A stretch of 27,132 nucleotides of DNA from an uncultured Lachnospiraceae bacterium (lineage in GTDB: Bacteria > Bacillota > Clostridia > Lachnospirales > Lachnospiraceae): NCBI GenBank assembly GCA_910588285.1, contig CAJUQB010000045.1, positions 14,778-41,909 of the forward strand, given 5' to 3'. The position numbers were made by a program, and so were the translations under genes. The notes under the pieces are model-generated. The model had not been told where the DNA came from. It searched no databases and worked only from the letters and a program-made list of their open reading frames with translations. Position 1 is the first letter of the stretch. Every line of letters begins with the position of its first letter. Below are positions 1-8,403 of this stretch, one piece after another.

Positions 1-554
1 TGCTCCGGCAGCTCCAGGTCCAGGTGGGCAAAATTCCAAATCGCATTGATGCCAAGATCCACCAGAAAATTGGCCACTGTATCCGCCTGCTCCTTTGGCA
101 TGGTGAGGGCTGCAATATCCACCTTATGGGAATGTATAAAATCCGGCAGCTCCTCCAGCATACGGATCTCAATCCCCCGCACCTGGCGGCCCTTAAGAGC
201 CGGATTCACGTCAAAAAGTCCCGTGATCACAAAACGGCGTTTTTCAAAGTTCACATAGTTGGCCAGCGCCTGGCCCAGATTACCTGCTCCTATAATAATT
301 ATATTATGCTGCTGATCCAGTCCCAGAATCTTACCAATCTCATCATATAAAAACTTAACGTTGTAGCCATAGCCCTGCTGTCCAAAACCGCCGAAATTAT
401 TCAGATCCTGGCGGATCTGAGAAGCGGTCACCTTCATGCGGTTGCTCAGCTCATTGGAAGATATGCGCTCTACGCCGTCATCCAGCAGCTCGCCAAGGTA
501 TCTGTAATATCTCGGCATCCTGCGGATGACTGCCTGTGAAATCTCCTTTTCCAT
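1..554 (-). CDS. rex: Redox-sensing transcriptional repressor Rex (3' end cut off by window edge)
   Basis: Rex senses the NADH/NAD+ ratio and represses fermentation and hydrogen or redox genes when NAD+ is high. The 184 visible residues begin MEKEISQAVIRRMPRYYRYL, the typical start of a Rex winged-helix domain. The recognition helix region follows (SNELSNRMKVTASQIRQDLN, about residues 36-55), then the GQQGYGYNVKFL linker. A Rossmann NADH-binding core with IIIGAGNLGQALANY lies near residues 87-101. About 25-30 C-terminal residues, including the domain-swapped helix, lie outside the window. The ATG at 554 is preceded by a GAGGAGG ribosome site. The gene has its own perfect-consensus promoter (590-618) and so is probably transcribed apart from the ABC-F gene that ends 78 bases upstream. 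Identification is firm; the target genes cannot be read from here. Confidence 0.95.
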   Translation of the reverse strand, partial: MEKEISQAVIRRMPRYYRYLGELLDDGVERISSNELSNRMKVTASQIRQDLNNFGGFGQQGYGYNVKFLYDEIGKILGLDQQHNIIIIGAGNLGQALANYVNFEKRRFVITGLFDVNPALKGRQVRGIEIRMLEELPDFIHSHKVDIAALTMPKEQADTVANFLVDLGINAIWNFAHLDLELPE

Positions 555-589
555 TTGTACTGCCTCCTCTGCGTATAACGCTCCCATCC

Positions 590-618
590 ATTATATAAAA
601 TCTCTTTCCATCTGTCAA
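590..618 (-). promoter_or_regulatory. Sigma-A promoter of rex, perfect consensus
   Basis: Read on the minus strand, TTGACA (618-613) is followed by a 17-base spacer and TATAAT (595-590). Both hexamers and the spacing are exactly consensus. Transcription would start near 583, giving a leader of about 30 bases before the rex ATG at 554. It lies in the 78-base gap after the ABC-F gene. Confidence 0.85.
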
Positions 619-632
619 TGTATGAAACCTTG

Positions 633-2570
633 CTATTCCTCCATGGCCAGCGCTTCCCATTTTTCGTAGAGCTGCGAAAGCTCCTCCTTCAGCCGGTCAT
701 ATTCTGCCTGCAGCTTCCCAAGCTCCGCGGAATTGGTGGCGATCACAGGATCCGAAAACTGCTCCTCCAGCTGCGCAATGCGCACCTCGTGGCCCGAGAT
801 TGCCTCCTCCGTCCGCCGAAGGTCGCTGGCCAGCTTCCGTTTCCTGGCCTGCTCCTCCTTCTGCTGCTTCCAGTCCAGCCTGCCGCCTGCCCCGCTCTGG
901 GAAGTCTGCTCCGCCGGGGGCTTTTCCTGGTCCCTGGCCGCACCCGGCGCATAGATCTGGGTCAGCTCCTGGCATTTTTCCAGGTAATAATCATAATTGC
1001 CAATGTAATTGACCAGCGTCTCACCCGTGAGATTCAGGATCCTTGTGGCAGTCTTATTGATAAAATACCGGTCATGGGACACATAAAAAATCGTTCCCGC
1101 ATATTGATTTAAGGCCTGCTCCAGGATCTCCTTGGAGGTGATGTCCAGGTGGTTGGTGGGCTCGTCCAGGATCAGGAAATTCGCCTCGGAAAGCATTAAT
1201 TTTGCCAGGGACACCCTGCCCCGCTCCCCGCCGCTCAAATCCCCGATCCGTTTAAACACCTCATCCCCGGTGAACAGGAAGGCTGCCAGCACATTGCGGA
1301 TCCTGGTATTGGTAAGCTCCGGGTAGGCATCGGAGATCTCCTCCACCAATGTTTTCTCTGTATGGAGCACCTGATGCTCCTGGTCATAGTATCCGATGTG
1401 GACATTGGTTCCCAGGGTGACGGTCCCAGCGTCCGCCTGCACCATGTCATTGATGATCTTTAACAGGGTGGTTTTTCCGGTTCCGTTGTCCCCGATTAAG
1501 GCCACCCGCTCCCCCCGCCTGATCTCAAAATCAATGTCAGAAAACAGCTGCTGTCCCGGATAGGCCTTGGCCAGCTGCTCTACCTTCAGCACATCATTGC
1601 CGCTTATGATCCGGGGCTCCAGATGGAGCTTAATATCCGTATTCTCCTCTGTGGGCTTTTCCAGCCGCTCCACCTTGGCCAGCATCTTCTCCCGGGATTC
1701 TGCCCGCTTGATGGATTTCTCCCGGTTGAAGGATTTCAGCTTGGCGATTACCTCCTCCTGGTGCTGAATCTCCCGCTGCTGGTTATAATACTGCTTCAGC
1801 AGGGTCTCCCGCACTTGGGCCCGCTTGTGGGCATAGGCCGTGTAATTGCCCTGGTATACCGTCACCCTGGTGCGGTCCAGCTCAACCACCTTGGTCACTA
1901 CCTTATCCAGAAAATAGCGGTCATGGGCCACAATCAGGGCAGCCCCCCGGTAATTGGCCAGAAAGCTCTCCAGCCAGGTGATGGCCCCGATATCCAAATG
2001 GTTGGTGGGCTCATCCAGAAGGATAATATCCGGCTTTGTCACCAGAAGCTTGCCCAGGCAGACCCTGGTGCGCTGCCCGCCGGACAGCTCCTGCATCCGT
2101 TTGCCAAACTCTCCCTCGGAGAATCCAAGGCCCTTCAGCACCCCTGCAATCTCGCTCTTGTAGGTATAGCCGTCCAGCTGCTCAAATTCCTGCTGCAGTC
2201 TGTGGTAGGATTCCATAAATGACGTAAGCTCCCCGGAGGGAACCTCCTGCATCCGCGCCTCCATCCCAAGGAGCCGCTGCTCGAGCCCCATCACATATTC
2301 CTTGGCGGACAGCACCTCCTCATAGATGGTGCGGTTCCCCTGGATATCAGGGTTCTGGGGCAGGTATCCTAAGGTTCTGCCCTTGGCGGTCACCACCTCC
2401 CCCTCATCGGCGGACAGCTCCTGCATGATAATCCGAAGCAGGGTGGTCTTCCCCGCCCCATTGATTCCCACAATGGCAGCCTTCTCGCCGGCCTCAATAT
2501 GAAAGCTGGCATGTTTTATGATTTCATCGGTGCCAAAGGCTTTGCAGATGTTTTGGCATGCTAAAACCAT
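633..2570 (-). CDS. ABC-F family ATPase (YdiF/Uup-like, ribosome-associated)
   Basis: A soluble tandem-ATPase protein of 645 residues with no membrane segments, as expected of the ABC-F family, whose members act on the ribosome. The first cassette has Walker A GINGAGKTT (near residue 35), signature LSGGQ (near 162) and Walker B with ILLDEPTNHLD. A charged linker of about 80 residues follows. The second cassette has Walker A GDNGTGKTT (near 360), LSGGE and LILDEPTNHLD. The C-terminal 80 or so residues form a charged coiled coil (LRRTEEAISGHEVRIAQLEE), the extension seen in YdiF and Uup. The ATG at 2570 follows AAGGAGG at short spacing. It sits 36 bases after isocitrate dehydrogenase with no clear terminator, so it may be co-transcribed. 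The exact ABC-F subtype is not assigned, and nothing points to an antibiotic-resistance type. Confidence 0.9.
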   Translation of the reverse strand: MVLACQNICKAFGTDEIIKHASFHIEAGEKAAIVGINGAGKTTLLRIIMQELSADEGEVVTAKGRTLGYLPQNPDIQGNRTIYEEVLSAKEYVMGLEQRLLGMEARMQEVPSGELTSFMESYHRLQQEFEQLDGYTYKSEIAGVLKGLGFSEGEFGKRMQELSGGQRTRVCLGKLLVTKPDIILLDEPTNHLDIGAITWLESFLANYRGAALIVAHDRYFLDKVVTKVVELDRTRVTVYQGNYTAYAHKRAQVRETLLKQYYNQQREIQHQEEVIAKLKSFNREKSIKRAESREKMLAKVERLEKPTEENTDIKLHLEPRIISGNDVLKVEQLAKAYPGQQLFSDIDFEIRRGERVALIGDNGTGKTTLLKIINDMVQADAGTVTLGTNVHIGYYDQEHQVLHTEKTLVEEISDAYPELTNTRIRNVLAAFLFTGDEVFKRIGDLSGGERGRVSLAKLMLSEANFLILDEPTNHLDITSKEILEQALNQYAGTIFYVSHDRYFINKTATRILNLTGETLVNYIGNYDYYLEKCQELTQIYAPGAARDQEKPPAEQTSQSGAGGRLDWKQQKEEQARKRKLASDLRRTEEAISGHEVRIAQLEEQFSDPVIATNSAELGKLQAEYDRLKEELSQLYEKWEALAMEE

Positions 2571-2606
2571 GCTTCCTCCTTTTCCGTCCTGTTTTATGGA
2601 CAGCCT

Positions 2607-3815
2607 CTACAGCAGCTCCTCCAGTCTGCTGCGAATGGCTTTGATAAATGCTTCACTGTTTAAGACCGTAGGATTGGGGATGGTGGTAATCAGCGCCAGA
2701 TCCTTGGTCATGCTTCCTGATTCAATGGTGGCCGTGCAGGCCTGCTCCAGCTTGTCCGCAAAGGCACAAAGCTCTGGGGTCTGATCCAGCTCTCCCCGCT
2801 TTCTCAATGCCCCGGTCCAGGCAAAGATCGTGGCCACGGAATTGGTGGAGGTCTCCTCCCCCTTCAGATGCTTGTAATAGTGGCGCTGCACTGTCCCGTG
2901 GGCCGCCTCGTACTCATAATAACCCTGAGGCGATACCAGCACAGAGGTCATCATGGCCAGGGAGCCAAAGGCAGAGGATATCATATCGCTCATCACATCG
3001 CCGTCGTAATTCTTGCAGGCCCAGATAAATCCGCCCTCTGCCTTCATGACACGGGCCACCGCGTCGTCAATGAGGGTGTAGAAATACTCAATGCCGGCCT
3101 CCCGGAAGCGGGCGTCATACTCCTGCTCATAGATCTCCTGGAAAATATCCTTGAAGGTATGGTCATATTTTTTGGAAATGGTGTCCTTGGTGGCAAACCA
3201 CAGGTCCTGCCTGGTATCCAGGGCAAAGCTAAAGCAGCTTCTGGCAAAGCTCTCAATGGAACCGCACAGATTATGCTGTCCCTGGATCACCCCGGCGCCG
3301 GTAAATTCATGGATCAGCTCCCGGTTTTCAGTGCCGTCCGAGGCGGTGTACACCAGCTCGCAGGTTCCCGGGCCGGGAATCTTCATCTCCGAAGCCTTAT
3401 ACACATCCCCATAGGCATGTCTTGCAATGGTGATGGGCTTTTTCCAGTTGCGCACACAGGGCTCGATCCCCTTCACCACAATGGGAGCCCGAAATACCGT
3501 GCCGTCCAGAATAGCCCGGATGGTGCCGTTGGGGCTCTTCCACATCTCCTTCAGGCCGTACTCCTCTACCCGGGCGGCATTGGGGGTGATGGTGGCGCAT
3601 TTTACGGCAACGCCATACCGCTTGGTGGCCTCGGCGGAATCAAAGGTAACCTTGTCGTTGGTCTCATTGCGGTGCTCTAAGCCCAGGTCATAGTATTCGG
3701 TTTTCAAATCAATGAACGGGAGCAGAAGCTCGTCCTTGATGATCTTCCACAGGATCCTTGTCATCTCATCGCCGTCCATCTCCACCAGGGGCGTTATCAT
3801 TTTCATTTTTTCCAT
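2607..3815 (-). CDS. icd: NADP-dependent isocitrate dehydrogenase, eukaryotic-like (type II) form
   Basis: Catalyses oxidative decarboxylation of isocitrate to 2-oxoglutarate with NADP+, feeding glutamate synthesis. The protein (402 residues from the chosen start) carries the type II signatures shared with mitochondrial and cytosolic IDHs. These are EMDGDEMTR at the N-terminus, the substrate loop KSPNGTIRAILDGTVFR, ARHAYGD with the substrate-binding Arg, the metal-site stretch WACKNYDGDVMSD, and the NADP-binding AHGTVQRHYYKHLKGEETSTN. Several in-frame Met codons lie upstream. I chose the ATG at 3815 because GGAGG (3828-3824) sits exactly 8 bases before it; the longer start at 3848 has no such site. 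It follows the GntR regulator by about 63 bases, in the same direction as Re-citrate synthase, consistent with one citrate-to-2-oxoglutarate unit. No aconitase gene is present in the window. Confidence 0.93.
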   Translation of the reverse strand: MEKMKMITPLVEMDGDEMTRILWKIIKDELLLPFIDLKTEYYDLGLEHRNETNDKVTFDSAEATKRYGVAVKCATITPNAARVEEYGLKEMWKSPNGTIRAILDGTVFRAPIVVKGIEPCVRNWKKPITIARHAYGDVYKASEMKIPGPGTCELVYTASDGTENRELIHEFTGAGVIQGQHNLCGSIESFARSCFSFALDTRQDLWFATKDTISKKYDHTFKDIFQEIYEQEYDARFREAGIEYFYTLIDDAVARVMKAEGGFIWACKNYDGDVMSDMISSAFGSLAMMTSVLVSPQGYYEYEAAHGTVQRHYYKHLKGEETSTNSVATIFAWTGALRKRGELDQTPELCAFADKLEQACTATIESGSMTKDLALITTIPNPTVLNSEAFIKAIRSRLEELL

Positions 3816-3878
3816 GTCCATATCCTCCATTTTTCTAATCTGGTTCACATTTGCTTCACTTCTGATTCACTCATCCGA

Positions 3879-4538
3879 TTATTTTAACACATCCGCCCAG
3901 CCGTAGCTGTCGATATTTTTGATGGTATTCATAATGTGCTGATTGGCCAGCCCTGCGGCCTTTGCCTCGTCCTTTTCCTCAATGGCCGCAAGAATCCGGC
4001 GGTGCTCCTCATTGGACTCTCCCGACCGCTTGGGAACTGCCATGGTCACCTTGCGCACCCGCTCCACGTAGTGGTGATAATCCCCCAGAACATGGGCCAG
4101 AATCCTGCTCTGGGAGGCCTCGTACAGCAGCTGGTGAAACCGGTTGTCAAGCTCCACCAGCTGGTCATAATGGCCCCTCTGGAGATGAAAGTCCGACAGG
4201 CACATGATCTCCTCCAGGGCATCCAGCTGCTCCCTGGTGGCATGGACTGCCGCCTTCCCGGCACACAGTCCCTCCAGCACGGAGCGGATCTCATAGATAT
4301 CGTGGAGATCCTCCGGAGAAAATCCCACCACATAGGCTCCCTTGTTGGGAATGATGGTAATAAGACCCTCCAGCTCCAGCTGCCTTAACGCCTCCCGGAC
4401 CGGCGTCCGTGACACCCCCAGCTCCTGGCCGATGGCAATCTCCTTCAATTCTTCGTTCTTCTGATACCGCCCGGACAGAATATCCTCCCGGATCCGGCCA
4501 AATACGCGCTGCCCCAGGGACAGCTTATCTTCCTTCAA
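3879..4538 (-). CDS. GntR-family transcriptional regulator, FCD (FadR-type) subfamily
   Basis: A 219-residue DNA-binding regulator. Residues about 10-75 form the GntR winged helix-turn-helix (LKEIAIGQELGVSRTPVREA, then LEGLITIIPNKGAYV). Residues about 85-210 form the all-helical FCD ligand domain, with the Asp/His residues that usually hold a metal (DNRFHQLLYEAS; later HRRI and NQHIMNTI). FCD proteins usually sense small organic acids. Placed between citrate synthase and isocitrate dehydrogenase, a carboxylic-acid effector is a reasonable inference but is not shown. The start is a TTG at 4538, preceded by AGGGAGGG at about 8 bases. The likely operator is the palindrome over the citrate synthase promoter (5975-6000), whose core ATTGTATACAAT resembles FadR-type GntR sites. 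Confidence 0.9.
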   Translation of the reverse strand: MKEDKLSLGQRVFGRIREDILSGRYQKNEELKEIAIGQELGVSRTPVREALRQLELEGLITIIPNKGAYVVGFSPEDLHDIYEIRSVLEGLCAGKAAVHATREQLDALEEIMCLSDFHLQRGHYDQLVELDNRFHQLLYEASQSRILAHVLGDYHHYVERVRKVTMAVPKRSGESNEEHRRILAAIEEKDEAKAAGLANQHIMNTIKNIDSYGWADVLK

Positions 4539-4565
4539 GAAAATCCCTCCCTGTCTGTTCTGCCG

Positions 4566-5948
4566 TCACAATACAATCTCAAGCCTGCGGCAGAGATCCG
4601 TGATCACCACCACCAGCTCATTGTCCGTAATCACCGTCACACGGCCATTGTCATACTGCTCGTCCACCCAGAGCTTGACGCATTTTACCAGCTCGCTGTT
4701 CTTATCCACTGCCCGTTCTCCCTCCAGGCGGTAATAGGCATTCATCCAGTGGGCAATGCCCGCCAGGCCCGAGGTATTGCTCACCGCCACCAGAGGCGGG
4801 CGGTTCAGGAATTTGCCGGTGTCAAAAATATTGTAGATCTCCTCGTTTTTCAGCAGGCCGTCCGCATGGATGCCGGCCCTTGTCACATTGAAATTCTTCC
4901 CGGCGAAGGGCGTCTGGCTTGGCAGGGTATAGTGGAGCTCCTTCTCATAATATTCCGCCAGCTCCGTGATCACCGTGGTGTCCATGCCGTCCAGGGTTCC
5001 CTTTAATTGGGCGTACTCAAAGACCATGGCCTCCAAGGGGGTATTGCCGGTGCGCTCCCCGATGCCGAACAGGGAGCAGTTGACGCCGCTGGCCCCATAC
5101 AGCCATGCCGTCGTGGAATTGTTCACTGCCTTGTAGAAATCATTGTGGCCATGCCACTCAATCCACTGGGAGGGAACGCCCGCATGGGTCGTAAGGCCAT
5201 AGATAATGCCCGGCACGCTTCTTGGGATCACGCTTCCCGGAAAATTGACCCCATATCCCATGGTATCGCAGGCCCGGACCTTGATGGGGATACTGTATTC
5301 CCGGCTCAGCTTCATCAGCTCTGCGCAGAAGGGAATCACAAAGCCGTAAATATCGGAGCGGGTGATATCCTCCAGATGGCATCTTGGGCTGATCCCGGTC
5401 TCCAGGCACTCCCGGATTACGCTGAGGTAATGGTTCATCACCTGGCTGCGGGTCATTTTCATCTTATAAAAAATATGATAGTCCGAGCAGCTGACCAGAA
5501 TCCCGGTCTCCCGAAGTCCAATCTCCTTCACCAGCTGGAAATCCTGCCTGCTGGCCCGAATCCAGCTGGTGACCTCCGGAAACCGGTAGCCCCGCTCCAT
5601 GCATTTGTAAACGGCATCCCGGTCCTTCTTGCTGTACAGGAAGAATTCGCTCTGGCGGATCAGGCCATGCTCCCCGCCCAGCCGGTGGAGATAATCATAG
5701 ATCGTCACAATCTGCTCTGTGGTGTAAGGCTCCCTGGACTGCTGCCCGTCCCGGAAGGTAGTATCCGTAATCCAGATCTCGTCCGGCATATTGTGGGGCA
5801 CAATCCTGTCATTGAAGGCGATCTTTGGGATCTCCTCATAGGGAAACAGGTTCCGGAATACGTTTGGCTCCTCCACATCCACCAGCTGGTAAAAATGCTC
5901 CTCCAGCTGCAGCAGGTTCGTGTGGCGGTTCATGATAACCTCTCTCAT
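4566..5948 (-). CDS. Probable Re-citrate synthase (DRE-TIM family, isopropylmalate/homocitrate synthase-like)
   Basis: A 460-residue member of the DRE-TIM metallolyase family. It has the N-terminal metal/catalytic motif ITDTTFRDGQQSREP (near residue 60), the metal-binding HGHND near residue 267, GIGERTGNTPLEA shortly after, and RAGIHADG in the C-terminal half. It lacks the long LeuA-type allosteric domain expected of isopropylmalate synthase. Known family fact: some clostridia, such as Clostridium kluyveri, make citrate with a Re-face enzyme related to isopropylmalate and homocitrate synthases. The co-directional NADP-isocitrate dehydrogenase and FCD regulator make citrate synthesis (acetyl-CoA plus oxaloacetate) the best reading. 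Homocitrate or another 2-isopropylmalate-like product is the alternative. Two close ATG starts exist, at 5948 (AGGAG 9 bases upstream) and five codons later; the first is used. Promoter and operator lie directly upstream. Confidence 0.8.
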   Translation of the reverse strand: MREVIMNRHTNLLQLEEHFYQLVDVEEPNVFRNLFPYEEIPKIAFNDRIVPHNMPDEIWITDTTFRDGQQSREPYTTEQIVTIYDYLHRLGGEHGLIRQSEFFLYSKKDRDAVYKCMERGYRFPEVTSWIRASRQDFQLVKEIGLRETGILVSCSDYHIFYKMKMTRSQVMNHYLSVIRECLETGISPRCHLEDITRSDIYGFVIPFCAELMKLSREYSIPIKVRACDTMGYGVNFPGSVIPRSVPGIIYGLTTHAGVPSQWIEWHGHNDFYKAVNNSTTAWLYGASGVNCSLFGIGERTGNTPLEAMVFEYAQLKGTLDGMDTTVITELAEYYEKELHYTLPSQTPFAGKNFNVTRAGIHADGLLKNEEIYNIFDTGKFLNRPPLVAVSNTSGLAGIAHWMNAYYRLEGERAVDKNSELVKCVKLWVDEQYDNGRVTVITDNELVVVITDLCRRLEIVL

Positions 5949-5974
5949 AAGGTGACACTCCTATCGTTGTTTTT

Positions 5975-6000
5975 CTGTATTATTGTATACAATGATACAG
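5975..6000. promoter_or_regulatory. 26-bp near-perfect palindromic operator at the Re-citrate synthase promoter
   Basis: Twelve of thirteen base pairs are symmetric; the only mismatch is the pair 5981/5994. The core is ATTGTATACAAT (5982-5993), flanked by CTGTAT on the left and ATACAG on the right. It covers the -10 box and the expected start of transcription of the citrate synthase promoter, the right place for repression. The core resembles operators of FadR/FCD-type GntR proteins, and such a regulator is the next gene of the unit. Autoregulation of the cluster by that protein is an inference. Confidence 0.72.
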
Positions 6001-6010
6001 TCTTCGTCAA
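5982..6010 (-). promoter_or_regulatory. Sigma-A promoter of the Re-citrate synthase unit
   Basis: On the minus strand TTGACG (6010-6005), a 17-base spacer and TACAAT (5987-5982) give one mismatch per hexamer. The -35 box begins right after the stop codon of the transglutaminase gene. I see no terminator between the two, so readthrough from upstream is possible. The leader to the ATG at 5948 would be about 27 bases. Confidence 0.78.
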
Positions 6011-8398
6011 CTATTTTTTCACCTTCACATGAAAATATTGATACCAGAACCGCTGTTTTTTGTTCATCTGACGGCCGGCCTCTGCCATCATCCGCCAATA
6101 CAGGGAAGCGACCCGGTCTCTCTGCTCCTCCTCAATGGGCTGCCTGCCATAGCGGGCAGCCAGCAGAAGCTCCATTCCCTCCCGGAAGGCTCCCGGCTCG
6201 ATCCAGGGGGCCCCTTCCTCTGCCCTCAGGGCAAATTCCGGCTCTGTCTCCCGGCTCTCCATCCGGATCCCAAAGGCCCGAAGCAGGCCGAATATCAACC
6301 TTCCGGCGTACAATGCCGCCCGGCTGGTATCAGAGGCCCCAAGGGCCGCTGCCCGCCGTTTCCAGATCAGCCGGATCCGCAGGACATTCAGCAGGGCCAG
6401 ACAGGCCAGGCACAGGAAAACTGCCAGAACCAGGGTCAGGCTCTGCCATACAAGGGACTCCTGGGAAGCATCCTGCTTTTCTGCTTCCTCCCCTTCCTGC
6501 GGCTCCGCTTCCTCCTGCTCTTCCTGGGAGTTCTCCGCTTCCTCCTCTTCCTTCGGCTCCTCCAGGGGTTCCTCTTCCTTCGGCTCTTCCAGGGATTCCT
6601 CCTCTTCCTTCGGCTCTTCCTCTGCCCCCGGCGTCTCTCCCTGCAGGCCCTGGTCCAGGACCTCCTCCGGAGAGGCCAGAGGCCCTGCCTCCTGCAGGCC
6701 GCCCAGGTAGCTTGGAGGCGTCACCTCCACCGGGAACCAGCCAAGCTTTGGATGATACCCCTCCACCCAGGCATGGCCCCGGTACTGGGGCACGGCTGCC
6801 GTGTAGGTGCCGTCCGGATTCTCCTGAAAATCCCCCGGCAGCACCACATAGCCGCTGGCATAGCGGGCAGATGTCCCGGCTGCATGGTTGATCAGGGTAT
6901 AGGCTGAAGCAAAATGCATACAGTAGCCCTTCTTCTGTCGGAACAGGAAATCCGTCACAATATCCGTACCCGCCGGCACCGGCTCCAGGTCAAAGCTGTA
7001 GATGCAATCCTGAAGGGCATGGAAGGCCTTATTGATATCATTCTTAAGAATGGCCATGGCTTTTGGGGCCAGCTCGCTGCTGTGATTTTGCAGATACTGC
7101 CAGTATTCCAGCCGGCTCTCCTGATATTCCCCATATTCTCCATCCAAGCCTTCGGTAAAGGAAGATACATCCGCCAGATACCCCAGCGTCTCATAACGCC
7201 TCCCCTCTGTGCGGATCCCTGCATCCCCCACGCAGGCTGCATCCTCCGGAACCATGCAGAAGTAGGGCCACAGGGTGGTGCTGCCCGTCCGCCTCTTGAT
7301 GTCCATCACAATCCTCTGGGATTCCATGGAAAGCTCCTTCCCCAGGCGGTAGGCACTGTTCAGCACCGCCTCCTCTGCCCCAAAATCGGATGCTTCCCGC
7401 TCTTCCTCTGTATCTTGAGTCTTCAGAAAGCCCTCAAACAGCGCTCCCTCCTCCGCAGACCAGACGCCGTCCTCATACCTGGAGCCTGTAAAATTTTTGA
7501 CATAGATCGGCTCCGCCGGGACCTGCTCCACTGTCATCTCAAATACGATTTCATCTCCCTGCACCGGCGGCTCCATGGACAGGGCCGCCTGGCCGTCATT
7601 GCTTCCAAAGGCCCAGCGCAGCCGCTCCACCAGCTCATTTCCATTGGTTATCTCAAGCATCTCATCCTCCAGGGCCAGCTGGCGTTTCAGGAAGTAATCG
7701 TGCGTCTTCAGCACACGCTCTGCGATTGGCTGATAGACAGCCGCCACAATCCACAGCACAAAAAACAGCCCCACCAGGGTCAGCAGGGAGGTTTTCCACA
7801 CCACGGGCTTTGTACGGCTCCCAGGCACCGCAAAGCAGATCCCCTGGCCGCAGACCAGACAGACGATTGCCAGGATCCCCGGGGCATTGCCCACGGCAAA
7901 GCCGCACAGGTAGGCGGCTGCCACCAGAAGGAAGGCAGGCTTCTGAAGCCTTCGCTCCGCTATGCCCACGCCGATCCAGAGGCCAAGCCCCAGGGCCGCC
8001 AGCAGCAGAAAATACCGGCTGTCATAGGAGGCATGGCTCCAGTCCGCCCCATTTACGGAGAACTGCATATGGTGGTATCTGCCTGCCAGGGGGAGCACCG
8101 TATCCCGAAGGCGTGCCGCCTCCTGTGCCAGAGCATAGCCATACCGCCGGAGCATCCAGCCGGCCAGCAGGGCGCTGGCCCCAACGCCGAACATGCCGCT
8201 GAGCCAATGGGTATAAATGAGCGTCACAAATACAGCTGCCAGCACACAGATCCATACCAGATCCTGAAGCTGCCACCAGTCAATCAAAAATCCATCCCGA
8301 ATTGCCAGCATGCTTCCCAGCAGGAGAAAAATAAGGCCTGCCAGGCGCAGCAATACATTCCATATCTTCATAGGTCCGCTCTCATCGTGAAATAACAT
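6011..8398 (-). CDS. Membrane-anchored transglutaminase-like protein (TgpA-type) of a MoxR-DUF58 unit
   Basis: A 795-residue membrane protein. Residues about 10-225 contain some six or seven hydrophobic helices, for example IWNVLLRLAGLIFLLLGSM and LLTLVGLFFVLWIVAAVY. A soluble outer region follows, ending in a transglutaminase core with Cys493 (GYCMHFASAY), His542 (RGHAWVEGY) and an acidic third residue, Glu558 (FPVEVTP). Then comes a Glu/Pro/Lys-rich linker (about residues 580-645), one more membrane helix (SLTLVLAVFLCLACLALLNV), and a C-terminal cytoplasmic domain like those after TgpA-type cores. Family members sit with MoxR and DUF58 proteins, as here, and are thought to act on the envelope; the substrate is unknown. 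The ATG at 8398 has a weak, very close ribosome site; ATG 8371 is an alternative start. It ends immediately before the citrate synthase promoter. Confidence 0.87.
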   Translation of the reverse strand: MLFHDESGPMKIWNVLLRLAGLIFLLLGSMLAIRDGFLIDWWQLQDLVWICVLAAVFVTLIYTHWLSGMFGVGASALLAGWMLRRYGYALAQEAARLRDTVLPLAGRYHHMQFSVNGADWSHASYDSRYFLLLAALGLGLWIGVGIAERRLQKPAFLLVAAAYLCGFAVGNAPGILAIVCLVCGQGICFAVPGSRTKPVVWKTSLLTLVGLFFVLWIVAAVYQPIAERVLKTHDYFLKRQLALEDEMLEITNGNELVERLRWAFGSNDGQAALSMEPPVQGDEIVFEMTVEQVPAEPIYVKNFTGSRYEDGVWSAEEGALFEGFLKTQDTEEEREASDFGAEEAVLNSAYRLGKELSMESQRIVMDIKRRTGSTTLWPYFCMVPEDAACVGDAGIRTEGRRYETLGYLADVSSFTEGLDGEYGEYQESRLEYWQYLQNHSSELAPKAMAILKNDINKAFHALQDCIYSFDLEPVPAGTDIVTDFLFRQKKGYCMHFASAYTLINHAAGTSARYASGYVVLPGDFQENPDGTYTAAVPQYRGHAWVEGYHPKLGWFPVEVTPPSYLGGLQEAGPLASPEEVLDQGLQGETPGAEEEPKEEEESLEEPKEEEPLEEPKEEEEAENSQEEQEEAEPQEGEEAEKQDASQESLVWQSLTLVLAVFLCLACLALLNVLRIRLIWKRRAAALGASDTSRAALYAGRLIFGLLRAFGIRMESRETEPEFALRAEEGAPWIEPGAFREGMELLLAARYGRQPIEEEQRDRVASLYWRMMAEAGRQMNKKQRFWYQYFHVKVKK
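6548..6620 (-). repeat. In-frame tandem repeat coding the Glu/Pro/Lys-rich linker
   Basis: About 2.6 units of 27-30 bases share the pattern TTCCTTCGGCTCYTCCAGGG plus a TTCCTC tail: 6548-6574, 6575-6604 and a partial unit at 6605-6620. They encode repeats of the type EEPKEEE inside the transglutaminase protein, between the catalytic core and the last membrane helix. The unit lengths are multiples of three, so copy number can vary without breaking the frame. Confidence 0.75.
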
Positions 8399-8403
8399 AA
8401 TCC

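Noticed and set aside
633..2570. Antibiotic-resistance ABC-F protein
   Set aside because: The C-terminal coiled coil and general layout fit housekeeping YdiF/Uup-type members; nothing specific to resistance types is visible.
4566..5948. Annotation as 2-isopropylmalate synthase (leuA)
   Set aside because: No LeuA regulatory domain, no leucine genes nearby, and a citrate-pathway context; kept only as an alternative.
5007..6032. Plus-strand open reading (341 residues) opposite the citrate synthase gene
   Set aside because: Antisense shadow of a gene with intact catalytic motifs; no plausible start signal.
6914..8395. Long plus-strand open reading (493 residues) opposite the transglutaminase gene
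   Set aside because: It mirrors the codons of a well-supported minus-strand gene, has no ribosome site or known motif, and its composition is what complementing a GC-biased gene gives.
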